From positions 244,581 to 308,580 of the forward strand of contig NZ_JAHUWK010000007.1 in the NCBI RefSeq assembly GCF_019219065.1: a DNA stretch of 64,000 nt. The letters run 5' to 3'. This DNA is from Duganella sp. sic0402. Its GTDB lineage: Bacteria; Pseudomonadota; Gammaproteobacteria; Burkholderiales; Burkholderiaceae_D. How positions within the stretch are numbered: the first letter of the stretch is position 1; every line of letters begins with the position of its first letter. A program made the position numbers and the translations under genes. This document shows, one piece after another, positions 51,759 to 59,939 of the stretch. A model generated the notes under the pieces. The model saw only the letters and a list, made by a program, of their open reading frames with translations. It was not told the DNA's origin and did not search any database.

Positions 51759-52690
51759 AAATCGTAGGCATCCGGGCCCGGAGGGGCTTTAGGCAGCGGC
51801 GCGTTGTAGCCGAAACCGCGATTGCCATCGGGACCGATCACGCCTGCGCCTGGTCCGATATGCTCATGCTCGACATTGTTCTCATTGCAGGAATATTCGC
51901 CGACGCCACGTCCATCGCCGCCGTAATTCCACTTGCGCGTGAACTTGAACGGCTCGCGGTAGTACTTCGGATCGATCACGGTTTCTTCCAGTTGCAGGTG
52001 GTGATAGTCCGGCCGCGACCAGCGCTCGATCACCTTGGTTTGATCGCTGGTGGGATTGCCGTTTTCATCCAGCCAGATTTTTTCGAAAGAGGAATCGCGC
52101 AAGCCGGTGGTTTCGATCACCAGCGTATCGCCGTCCCAATAAGCGACGTTGGTGCCGAAATAGGTTTTGGTGATTTGCTCTTTCGGCGGCAGGTCGCGCT
52201 TCGGTCCGACCGTTGCCGAACGGTGCGTGGTGTAGTGATAGAGCGTGGCGAAGCGATCGGCCGTGTGCAGGATCTCAAACGGCAGCCCGCTGCTATTGTG
52301 ACGTGGGATCCCGCCATTGATGCAGACCGCCTCCGGGTCCGGCGCGTGGTTCTGCGAATAGATCATCGCGCGCTTGCCCTTTTCGCTGAGCGGCAGGATA
52401 AAGCCAGGTTGGTCTTTGCCATGATTACCGCCAGGCGTACCCTTGGCGCGCACGCCTTGCCAGAAGCCGCTGAGGTCCGGTTTGCCATCCGATAAACGCG
52501 GCGTCGCCACAGGCGGGCCCTGGTAGTTGAGCGGCTTGAACATTTCAGTTTCCGCATCGCCGTTGTCTGATGCGGCCGGACGCGCCGGAGCGGTGCGGTT
52601 TTGCGCCAGCGCGTTGCTACCCAGCGCGGCCAGCACGCTCAATAAGAAGACACGCTTCGCCCACGTCATGCACTTGATCTCCGTATTCAT
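51755..52690 (-). CDS. Secreted protein of unknown function, paralogue A
   Basis: 311 residues with a signal peptide cut near GSNALA. I do not recognise a characterised family. Conserved landmarks shared with the next gene: KPDLSGFW (KPVLNGYW in B), a Cys in EAVCI, LPFEI, FATLYH (FATFHQ in B), WDGDTLVIET (WEGDTLVIRS in B), VIERWSRPDYHHL and a late Cys in EYSCN. The mature protein has no membrane helix. ATG 52669, with GGAG upstream and a tighter signal peptide, is an equally good start. Such proteins are found near DUF6152 and TonB-receptor genes in other genomes, as here. Biochemical role unknown. Confidence 0.7.
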   Translation of the reverse strand: MNTEIKCMTWAKRVFLLSVLAALGSNALAQNRTAPARPAASDNGDAETEMFKPLNYQGPPVATPRLSDGKPDLSGFWQGVRAKGTPGGNHGKDQPGFILPLSEKGKRAMIYSQNHAPDPEAVCINGGIPRHNSSGLPFEILHTADRFATLYHYTTHRSATVGPKRDLPPKEQITKTYFGTNVAYWDGDTLVIETTGLRDSSFEKIWLDENGNPTSDQTKVIERWSRPDYHHLQLEETVIDPKYYREPFKFTRKWNYGGDGRGVGEYSCNENNVEHEHIGPGAGVIGPDGNRGFGYNAPLPKAPPGPDAYDL

Positions 52691-52695
52691 GCTGT

Positions 52696-53679
52696 TCACT
52701 TGGCCTCCGGCTGAGGTGGCAGGTCGGAAGGTTTCGGTTTGTTCTTCCGATACAGCCAATAGCCGGTGGCGCGGCCGTCATTCTCCACATTACCCAAAGG
52801 CCAGTCAGGAACGATTTGCTTGTCTGGTCCGAAGTAGCGATTGCCATCGGCGCTGATCTTGCCGGGTCCCGGCTCCAGCTGCGTGGTGATCCAGTAGGTG
52901 TTCCATTCGCAGGAAATCTCCTTCAGCGTTTCACCTTCCGGCGCCAGTACGAACTTGCGCGCATACTTGATCGGCTTGCTGTAGTACTTTGGATCGGTCA
53001 AGGTCAATTCCAGGTTCAGGTGGTGATGATCGGGGCGTGTCCAGCGCTCGATCACTACCGCTTCGCTGCTGATCGGGTTGGCGTTATCGTCGGCCCACAC
53101 CCGGCCATCGCTGCTGTCCTTGAACGCATGCGAGCGGATTACCAGCGTATCGCCTTCCCACTTGCCGATGCCATTGCCGCTGTAGCGCGGATCGGGATCG
53201 TTCGCAGGCTTGCGGCCGTCCAGCCATGCCAGACGATGCCAGCCCAGTTGATGGAAGGTGGCGAAGCGCACGCCATTGTGTTGTATTTCAAACGGCAGCA
53301 CGGCAGTAAAGGCGCGCGGTAAGCCGGTGATGATGCAACGCGCTTCCGGGTCGATGACTTTGGTATTGGCGGCCAATGCGGCCTTGCCGGCGTCGGTGTA
53401 CGGCAACCGGAAACCAGGCAGGTCCTTGGCCAGATTGCCATCGGGTTTGTCGGCTTCGTGCAGCAGCTTCCAATAGCCATTGAGAACAGGTTTGCCCTTG
53501 GCGTCACGCGGCGTACTCACATGCTTGCCGGTGTATTCAGTGCCGAGCCAGATTTTTTCTGATTGTTTGGTGATGCTATCGGGCTTGGCTTCGTCGCGGT
53601 ATTGCGCATCGGCCGTCAAGGCTGCCGCAGATAGAGCCAAGCCAACCGCCATATGCAGCGGATTGATTCGGAAAGGCAT
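52696..53679 (-). CDS. Secreted protein of unknown function, paralogue B
   Basis: 327 residues with signal peptide cut near TADA. It aligns along most of its length with paralogue A: the two Cys, the WEGDTLVIRS stretch, and VIERWTRPDHHHLNLELTLTDPKYY are the clearest blocks. It is a tandem duplication with moderate divergence, so the pair may form a heteromer or act on related ligands. The ATG follows AGAGAA; the gene is first in its unit and divergent from the DUF6152 gene across 160 bases. Upstream in-frame codons to 53973 are in the control region and rejected. Confidence 0.7.
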   Translation of the reverse strand: MPFRINPLHMAVGLALSAAALTADAQYRDEAKPDSITKQSEKIWLGTEYTGKHVSTPRDAKGKPVLNGYWKLLHEADKPDGNLAKDLPGFRLPYTDAGKAALAANTKVIDPEARCIITGLPRAFTAVLPFEIQHNGVRFATFHQLGWHRLAWLDGRKPANDPDPRYSGNGIGKWEGDTLVIRSHAFKDSSDGRVWADDNANPISSEAVVIERWTRPDHHHLNLELTLTDPKYYSKPIKYARKFVLAPEGETLKEISCEWNTYWITTQLEPGPGKISADGNRYFGPDKQIVPDWPLGNVENDGRATGYWLYRKNKPKPSDLPPQPEAK

Positions 53680-53733
53680 TGGGTTCTCTTGGATGGGTGA
53701 TTTATGGAAAGCACAATTTGCCAGCAAGCTGCA

Positions 53734-53790
53734 CCACCGTCCAATAAGCTTATTGCATATCCATATCTTAAGTGCGCGTTTGGATGGTGG
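53734..53790. promoter_or_regulatory. Palindromic control region between two divergent units
   Basis: CCACCGTCCAA (53734-53744) is matched by TTGGATGGTGG (53780-53790), an inverted repeat with one mismatch. A perfect 14-base palindrome CAATAAGCTTATTG (53742-53755) overlaps the left arm. The element is placed to control both the paralogue unit and the DUF6152-receptor unit. Confidence 0.5.
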
Positions 53791-53839
53791 CATATTTGCA
53801 GGTAAGCTGCCTGCACCTTGTTCGCTATTGGAGATAAGT

Positions 53840-54283
53840 ATGAAGAAAGTTTTTTTCCGCGCAGTGCTGGTGCTGGCGGTCTGTTCGATCGGGCCGCTGG
53901 CATACGCGCACCACTCGTTCGCGGCGCTGTTCGATGCCAACAAACCGATACGCCTGAAAGGGACGCTGACCAAAATTGAATGGACTAACCCGCACAGCTA
54001 TTTCCACCTCGATGTGGTCGATAGCAAGGGTGTCACGCACAACTGGGCGGTGGAGGGCGCGGGCCCTGGCGCATTGTCGCGTCGCGGCTTCAAGAAAGGC
54101 GACATCAATATTGGCGATACGCTGATTGTCGACGGCTATCTGGTCAAGAAGTCCGGCGTGCGCCTGATCGATGGCCGCGTGGTGACTTTACCTGATGGCC
54201 GCGTGATCAACGGCGGAACCGAAGGCGATGGCGGTCCCGGCGACGCCAGGCCGGCCGACGCACAGAAAGCACCTGGCACTTGA
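53840..54283 (+). CDS. DUF6152-like periplasmic protein with predicted N-terminal His-His
   Basis: 147 residues. The signal peptide ends PLAYA, leaving HHSFAALFD as the mature N-terminus. The body is a small beta-rich, OB-like domain (LKGTLTKIEWTNPHSYFHLDV, then GDTLIVDGYLV). A histidine immediately after a signal peptidase site, followed by NPHSYFH later, could make a metal site; this is inference. GGAGATAAGT precedes the ATG. It opens the unit that includes the TonB-dependent receptor. Family function is unknown. Confidence 0.72.
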   Translation: MKKVFFRAVLVLAVCSIGPLAYAHHSFAALFDANKPIRLKGTLTKIEWTNPHSYFHLDVVDSKGVTHNWAVEGAGPGALSRRGFKKGDINIGDTLIVDGYLVKKSGVRLIDGRVVTLPDGRVINGGTEGDGGPGDARPADAQKAPGT

Positions 54284-54408
54284 TGCGTCATTATTGTAAT
54301 TAGCTTACGCTGCCGGGCCTCATATCGGTGTGAGGTTTTATTCTTCGACAGTGGTGTGCGCTGCATGGCAAATTGAGCTTTCGTTAATTTAAAAATGAAA
54401 GCGCCGAG

Positions 54409-57045
54409 ATGAGTCCTACTGAAAGCAAACACCACAACCTGCCGCTCACTGCAATCGCGCTGGCAGTTTCGCTGACACTGGTCGCTCCCGCGCACGCTGC
54501 GGATACAGGCGGCAGCGGAGAAGATAGCGGTGTGGTGGTGGTGACAGGGTCGCGCGTGAGCGGGCGTACCGTTGAGAATAGTGCGTCGCCCATCGACCTG
54601 CTCACGCAGGAAGATCTGGCCAACAGCGGCTCGGATAATCTGCTCGGCGCGCTGGTGGCGCTGGTGCCATCGTTTAATCTGCCAGGACAATCGCCGCAGC
54701 CTGACCTGGGTAGTATTGTGCTTGGCGTACAACAGCGCAATCTGTCGCCGGCGTACACGCTGGTGCTGATCAACGGAAAACGCCGCAACACTACCGCCAT
54801 CGTCAGCGAAGGCGGCTTCTCCGGCTCGGCCGCAGTGGACCTGGGGCTGATACCAACCAGTGCGGTGGACCACGTCGAAGTACTGCGTGACGGCGCATCG
54901 GCCCTATACGGCTCGTCAGCGATTGCCGGTACGGTCAACGTGATACTGAAACACAGCGCGCAAGGCGGCAACCTCAGTGTCAAAGGCGGCTCTACCTTCA
55001 AGGGCGGCGGCGAGAACGCCAGCATTGCGATTGATAAGGGCCTGGCGCTCGGCGATCGCGGCTTCGTCGATCTGTTTGCACAATTGAACAGACAGAAGCC
55101 GGCGATACGCAGCTCGCCACTGAATCGCGGCTATTTGTACTATCCGGCGATCCGCTCCGACGGGGCGCTGTCCACCACGCTGGGCGCGAACAATTCGCTG
55201 CCCGCCGGGACCACGCCCAACCCCAAGGAAGCTACGCGCGATAACGCGCCGTGGAAGAACAGCGGACAAAAACTGGATGTCAGAACCGGCAGCGCAGGCT
55301 TCAATGGCGAGTACGATCTGGGCAGCGAATTGACGGTGTACAGCTTTGGCACCTATGCCGACCGGCGCGCGTATTCGGCGCAGAATTTCCGCAGCCCGTT
55401 CTCCATCTACAGCAACACGCTGGCACGCAGCAATGGCTGGTACGGCTTTTATCCCGACGGCTTCACGCCGCAGGAGTCCACGACTGATCGTCAGGTTCAG
55501 CTGGTGGCTGGTCTTCGCGGCGTCCTCGCTGGCTGGAACTGGGACTTGAGCACCAACTACGGCAAGGACAAGGTCGATGTGTACACGGTGGATTCCGCCA
55601 ACTACGCGCTGCCGGCGTCGGCCGGACAAACCGATTTCTACATCGGCCAGAACGCGTATTCGCTGTGGAGCAATACGCTCGACCTGACCCGCAGCGTGGA
55701 CACCGGCTGGACCGCCAAGCCGCTGAATCTATCTGCCGGTGTTGAATATACCCGAGAGCGTAACCAGCTCAAGCCCGGTGAGCAGAATGCCTATCTGGGC
55801 GTGATCCCTGGCGATGGCGGTGGCGGTAGCGGCGGTTCGCAATCGCTGCCCGGTTATTTACCGCGCGATGCATCCGATACCAGCCGCCATAGCTATTCCG
55901 CCTACTTCGGCGCAGGCGCCAATATCACCCAGGCCTGGTTCCTGGACGGCGGTGTACGTGGCGAGCATTACTCCGACTTTGGCAGCAGCGGCTTGATCGG
56001 CAAGCTGTCGACGCGCTATGACCTCAGCCCGGCGTTTGCCGTGCGTGGCACAGCGAGCAATGGTTTCCATGCGCCGGCACTGCAAACCGTCTCGTATAGC
56101 AATACATCCGGCCGCCCGAATGGCTTGATCTCGTCGCTGGTAAGGCCGGATTCGGCGGCTGGCCTGGCGCTTGGCGCGGTGCCGCTGGCGCCTGAGAAAG
56201 CCAAAGGCTACACCTTGGGCCTCACTGGCGCCTTCACCTCGCAAATCAACTACGCGCTGGACTTTTATCAGACGGAAGTGGAGCACACGCTTGGCACCTC
56301 CGCGAACGTTGGCCTGGATCGCACCAATGCCGACGGTCTGTTCCGCGACGCGAGCGGCGCGGTATTGAATCCGGCCCAGCTGGCAATTCTGCAGGGTTAC
56401 TTCACCTCGGCAGGGCTGGCCATCCCGCAGCAAGGCAATGGGCTGACAGCGCATTACTTCACCGATGTCGGCGACGTGCGCAGCCGTGGCCTTGATGTGA
56501 CAGTCGACGGCAAGCACCGTGCTGGCGCGGCGACGTGGAAATGGAATCTGGCCGCGAATTTCAACACCAGCGCCTTCACGCGAATTTCCGGCATTCCGGC
56601 CAAGCTGCAAGGACTGCCGAACATCTCCACCTTGTCGCTCACCATCCAGCAGAACACGCTGTATCTCGCGCCCAGGGATAAACAGATATTCGATGTGACG
56701 TATAAAAATGGCGGTTTCTCGGCCAATGTGCGGGAAACCCGCATCGGCAAAGTGCGCCGCTTCTGGACCAACGCCGACAACGCGGCAGCAGGTCTGCCGA
56801 CCACCGGCGAATGGAACGCTGGCAAACTGTGGACGACCGACCTGACGCTGGGATGGAATCTGGGACACGGTTTTGATGCGAAATTCTCCGCATTCAATCT
56901 GTTCAACGAACGCGCGCGCCGTGTGCCGCAGATATCGCGCACCAATGCGTCCAAGGCCCAGTATCAATATGCCTTCGACACCAGCGGCCCACTGGGTGCG
57001 GATCTCGGCACGCAATATGCCGCTACGCTGAATTACAAGTTCTAA
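54409..57045 (+). CDS. TonB-dependent outer-membrane receptor
   Basis: 878 residues. The signal peptide ends APAHA (residue 30). The plug starts with VVVTGSRVSGRTV and runs through LVLINGKRRN to ALYGSSAIAGTVNVIL; the barrel ends DLGTQYAATLNYKF with the terminal Phe needed for Bam insertion. It has no N-terminal signalling domain, so control is not by a FecR-type sigma system. It is tightly followed by two small membrane proteins and a dipeptidase. Ligand unknown; siderophore, haem, cofactor or peptide conjugates are all possible. Confidence 0.88.
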   Translation: MSPTESKHHNLPLTAIALAVSLTLVAPAHAADTGGSGEDSGVVVVTGSRVSGRTVENSASPIDLLTQEDLANSGSDNLLGALVALVPSFNLPGQSPQPDLGSIVLGVQQRNLSPAYTLVLINGKRRNTTAIVSEGGFSGSAAVDLGLIPTSAVDHVEVLRDGASALYGSSAIAGTVNVILKHSAQGGNLSVKGGSTFKGGGENASIAIDKGLALGDRGFVDLFAQLNRQKPAIRSSPLNRGYLYYPAIRSDGALSTTLGANNSLPAGTTPNPKEATRDNAPWKNSGQKLDVRTGSAGFNGEYDLGSELTVYSFGTYADRRAYSAQNFRSPFSIYSNTLARSNGWYGFYPDGFTPQESTTDRQVQLVAGLRGVLAGWNWDLSTNYGKDKVDVYTVDSANYALPASAGQTDFYIGQNAYSLWSNTLDLTRSVDTGWTAKPLNLSAGVEYTRERNQLKPGEQNAYLGVIPGDGGGGSGGSQSLPGYLPRDASDTSRHSYSAYFGAGANITQAWFLDGGVRGEHYSDFGSSGLIGKLSTRYDLSPAFAVRGTASNGFHAPALQTVSYSNTSGRPNGLISSLVRPDSAAGLALGAVPLAPEKAKGYTLGLTGAFTSQINYALDFYQTEVEHTLGTSANVGLDRTNADGLFRDASGAVLNPAQLAILQGYFTSAGLAIPQQGNGLTAHYFTDVGDVRSRGLDVTVDGKHRAGAATWKWNLAANFNTSAFTRISGIPAKLQGLPNISTLSLTIQQNTLYLAPRDKQIFDVTYKNGGFSANVRETRIGKVRRFWTNADNAAAGLPTTGEWNAGKLWTTDLTLGWNLGHGFDAKFSAFNLFNERARRVPQISRTNASKAQYQYAFDTSGPLGADLGTQYAATLNYKF

Positions 57046-57055
57046 GGAGAGCGCA

Positions 57056-57544
57056 ATGTCTGTTGGCGCTTTTTTTGACGGGCTGGCGGCGCTGCCCGTC
57101 AGCCAGATCATCGGCGAGTCACTGAACCTGTTCAACGCGCTGGATGTGATTCATGTGGTAGGCGTGCTGCTGCTGGCAGGCAGCATCGCCGTAGTGGATT
57201 TGCGTTTGCTCGGCTTCGCGTTCCCCGAGGTCGGGCTGGATATCCTGCAAAAGCAGGTACTGCCGATCACCATCATCGGCGCCTTGCTCACCATTCCCAG
57301 TGGTATAGGATTGTTTTTACCGCAAGCGGGGCGGATATGGGAGAACCCGGTGCTGCAAGCCAAAGCGCTGTTGCTGGTACTGGCCGCGCTGAACATCGGC
57401 TATTGGCACTACAACTTTTCCCGCCATGCACAGTGGAGCAGTGCGCCGGCACTGCCGTGGCAAGCCAGATTTGCCGGGGCTTCCTCACTGCTGCTGTGGA
57501 CAGCAACGCTGGTCGCTGGCCGTCTGATCGCTTTTTATATTTGA
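57056..57544 (+). CDS. Small four-helix membrane protein (DUF6644-like), copy 1
   Basis: 162 residues, four hydrophobic helices. Helix 1 has DVIHVVGVLLLAG followed by DLRLLGF, and a late NIGYWHYNFSRH gives a second histidine region. His in helix 1 plus an R-L pair after it recalls HemJ- and CopD-like membrane proteins, which bind haem b or handle copper, though overall similarity cannot be measured here. AAGGAGAGCGCA precedes the ATG, 10 bases after the receptor stop. It is related to the next gene. Confidence 0.65.
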   Translation: MSVGAFFDGLAALPVSQIIGESLNLFNALDVIHVVGVLLLAGSIAVVDLRLLGFAFPEVGLDILQKQVLPITIIGALLTIPSGIGLFLPQAGRIWENPVLQAKALLLVLAALNIGYWHYNFSRHAQWSSAPALPWQARFAGASSLLLWTATLVAGRLIAFYI

Positions 57545-57554
57545 GGAATCAACG

Positions 57555-58025
57555 ATGTCCGTCCCCACGCATCCAGCTGTCATCGAATGGCTGGCGCAAA
57601 CTTCGGTCGCCCATGCGTTCAACGAAGCCGATCCCTGGATTTTTGCAGGCGTCATGAGCCTGCACCTGCTGAGTCTCGCGCTGGCCTTCGGCACCTCGCT
57701 GATATTGAATTTACGCCTGGCCGGCATGGGCTTGCGCGCGAGTCCGGCCGCGAATATCGCCAACTATCTACAGCCGTATATGCTGGCCGCGTTCAGCCTT
57801 GTCTTGCTGAGTGGCCTGTGGCTATTCATTGCCGATGTATTGAAATTCTGGTCGAACCCGGCGTTTAAAACAAAACTGGTGCTGCTGATCGTCATTACGG
57901 TGGCGCAGGGTTGGCTGCTGCACGGCGCGAAAAGTGGCGCAGCGCCGGCGCGGACGGTTGCCGCGTTCACGGTACTGACATGGTTGGCGGCGATTATCGC
58001 TGGCCGTTTGATTGGCCTAATTTAA
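57555..58025 (+). CDS. Small four-helix membrane protein (DUF6644-like), copy 2
   Basis: 156 residues, four hydrophobic helices. Shares the frame of copy 1: a His in helix 1 (VMSLHLLSLALAFG), the following NLRLAGMG matching DLRLLGF, and a late QGWLLHG histidine. The C-terminal LTWLAAIIAGRLIGLI parallels ATLVAGRLIAFYI of copy 1. Tandem related membrane proteins suggest a heterodimer. GAGGAATCAACG precedes the ATG, 10 bases after copy 1. Confidence 0.65.
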   Translation: MSVPTHPAVIEWLAQTSVAHAFNEADPWIFAGVMSLHLLSLALAFGTSLILNLRLAGMGLRASPAANIANYLQPYMLAAFSLVLLSGLWLFIADVLKFWSNPAFKTKLVLLIVITVAQGWLLHGAKSGAAPARTVAAFTVLTWLAAIIAGRLIGLI

Positions 58026-58036
58026 GGAACCATGCT

Positions 58037-59140
58037 ATGAACAAGAAAATTCTGTGCGGCCTGATGGCTGGCTTGCTCCTGCTTGCTGGCCGTGCTGGTG
58101 CGGCGGATGAAAAGCTGCTGGAACAGGCCCTGCAAATTCATCAGCGTATCATCGCATTTGACAGCCATGTGGACCTGCCGTTCGACTATCCAGGCGCGGC
58201 TGCGGATGGCAATACCCAGATCGATCTTCCCAAAGTGTCGCGCGGCCAGCTGAAAGGGGCTACGCTGGCAGTTTTCGTCCCGCAAGGCCCACGGACTGCC
58301 GAGGGCTATGCCAAGGCGCAGCAAGACGCCGAGCGCAAATACAAATTGATCAAGGCGTTTGCCGAGGATAATCCCGACAAGGCGGCACTGGCCTATACGC
58401 CGCAAGACGTGCAAGGGATCGCGGCGCAAGGAAAGTTTGCGGTATTGATCAGCGTACTCAATGCTTATCCACTTGGCGACGATCTGGCGCAAATCGACGC
58501 CTGGCATCAGCGTGGTGTACGGGTGCTGGGCTACGCCCATGCGGGAAACAATGCCTGGTCCGACTCATCCCGTCCGAGCAAGACCCTCAACGATACGCCC
58601 GACGAACACGGCGGACTGTCGGATCTTGGCAAGCAGGGCGTGGCGCGGCTGAATCAACTCGGCATCCTGATTGACGTGTCGCAGCTGACAACGCCCGGGC
58701 TCAAGCAGGTGCTGAAGCTCAGCAAGGCGCCGGTGGTGGCGAGCCACTCCGGGCTGAAAGCCATCGTGGATGCGCCACGCAATCTCAGCGACGAGGAGCT
58801 GGACCTGATCAGGCAGAACGGCGGTGTGGTGCAGGTGGTCGCCTTCAGTAACTATCTGCGCAAGGCGCCGGAGGGGGCGAAAGCCGCCCCGGCCACCGTG
58901 GCGCAATTCGTGGAGGCGATTGCGTATGCCAGCAAGCGCATCGGCATCGACCACGTTGGCATCGCGTCGGACTTCAACCACGGCGGTGGCGTGGAGGGAT
59001 GGCAAAATGAGGGAGAGGCGCAAAACGTCACCGTCGAGCTGCTGCGGCGCGGCTATTCCGAGCGCGACATCGCCAAACTATGGGGCGGCAATTTCCTGCG
59101 CGTGCTGGGCGAGGCGCAACGGCGCGCCACCAAGCATTAA
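58037..59140 (+). CDS. Secreted M19 (renal-type) dipeptidase
   Basis: 367 residues. The signal peptide ends LAGRAGA (residue 21). The zinc site residues are visible: FDSHVDLPFD near residue 40 (His and Asp), VASHSGLKA (His) and a late SDFNHGGG. M19 enzymes are binuclear zinc hydrolases that cleave dipeptides, often with D-residues, and some beta-lactams. A periplasmic enzyme at the end of a receptor operon suggests it processes an imported peptide-containing ligand (inference). AAGGAACC precedes the start; the longer reading from 57911 lies inside the previous gene. Confidence 0.88.
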   Translation: MNKKILCGLMAGLLLLAGRAGAADEKLLEQALQIHQRIIAFDSHVDLPFDYPGAAADGNTQIDLPKVSRGQLKGATLAVFVPQGPRTAEGYAKAQQDAERKYKLIKAFAEDNPDKAALAYTPQDVQGIAAQGKFAVLISVLNAYPLGDDLAQIDAWHQRGVRVLGYAHAGNNAWSDSSRPSKTLNDTPDEHGGLSDLGKQGVARLNQLGILIDVSQLTTPGLKQVLKLSKAPVVASHSGLKAIVDAPRNLSDEELDLIRQNGGVVQVVAFSNYLRKAPEGAKAAPATVAQFVEAIAYASKRIGIDHVGIASDFNHGGGVEGWQNEGEAQNVTVELLRRGYSERDIAKLWGGNFLRVLGEAQRRATKH

Positions 59141-59592
59141 CTGACCGATCTGCGGATGATGCGTATCGGCTTGGTCTGATTGTGCACCGGGTCCGGCGGC
59201 AGCATGTCGGCCAGCGTTTGCTGGTCCAGCACTGCCAGAAAGGCGCGGGTGGCGTCGTTCAGCGTGTGTTTTAGCTTGCAGTCGTTGGTCAGCGGGCAGG
59301 TGTCCACCGCTTTGTCGAAGCACTCGGCCATGAAAAAATCGGTCTCGGTGGCGCGCACCAGCTCACCGATATTGATGTCCTTGGGCTCTTTGCCCAGCCG
59401 CAGGCCGCCATTGCGGCCGCGCACCGTCTCCACCAGTCCGGAAAGGCCGAGCTGATACACCACCTTCATCAGATGGTTTTTCGATATCACATGCAGGTCG
59501 GCGATGTCCTGGATGGTGACCAGGCGATCACGGTTGGCTGCCAGGTAGAGCAGCGTGCGCAGTGAGTAATCTGTAAATGAAGTAAGACGCAT
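59137..59592 (-). CDS. nsrR: Rrf2-family regulator, NsrR-like
   Basis: 151 residues. The winged HTH begins MRLTSFTDYSLRTLLYLA, the standard NsrR opening, and the recognition helix is in VISKNHLMKVV. The [Fe-S] ligands are three cysteines in AECFDKAVDTCPLTNDC, spaced C-x7-C-x5-C. NsrR derepresses nitric-oxide defence genes when NO attacks its cluster. No hmp or norB gene is adjacent. It is convergent with the dipeptidase gene (4-base overlap). Confidence 0.85.
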   Translation of the reverse strand: MRLTSFTDYSLRTLLYLAANRDRLVTIQDIADLHVISKNHLMKVVYQLGLSGLVETVRGRNGGLRLGKEPKDINIGELVRATETDFFMAECFDKAVDTCPLTNDCKLKHTLNDATRAFLAVLDQQTLADMLPPDPVHNQTKPIRIIRRSVS

Positions 59593-59680
59593 GCATCTAT
59601 TTTACATGCTTGTGCGTGATCTTGCGCACGGACGCTTGAGATAGCCGTTCGCATACTGTCGGGAGACAGAAGGAGGCACT

Positions 59681-59938
59681 ATGGATAACGAGGATGCACG
59701 CCGTCAGTTCATCAGCGAATTGTGGCAGCGTTTTGAGCAATTGCAGGCCTGGGCGGTGGAAAACTGGCCCGATAAGGACAATCCGCTATCGAGCACGGAT
59801 TTCGTCGAATCGCGCAAGGAGATACTGGGACTGCGCAATCCTGCCCAGACGCCAGGCCGCGCACGGCTGGAAAACGAACCGGAGCCGGAGCAGGGCGGGG
59901 CGCAGTACGTGGACCTGAATCCCGCGCCCTGGCCTTGA
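59681..59938 (+). CDS. Small hypothetical acidic protein
   Basis: 85 residues, very acidic and tryptophan-rich (ELWQRFEQLQAWAVENWPDKD), with a predicted helical first half and a disordered Pro/Glu-rich second half. AGGAGG lies five bases before the ATG, so translation is likely. No family recognised. It is placed between the NsrR and Bcr/CflA genes, divergent from the former. Confidence 0.65.
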   Translation: MDNEDARRQFISELWQRFEQLQAWAVENWPDKDNPLSSTDFVESRKEILGLRNPAQTPGRARLENEPEPEQGGAQYVDLNPAPWP

Positions 59939-59939
59939 T

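Noticed and set aside
55858..57135. Minus-strand open frame of 425 codons
   Set aside because: Antisense to the TonB-dependent receptor; composition is not protein-like.
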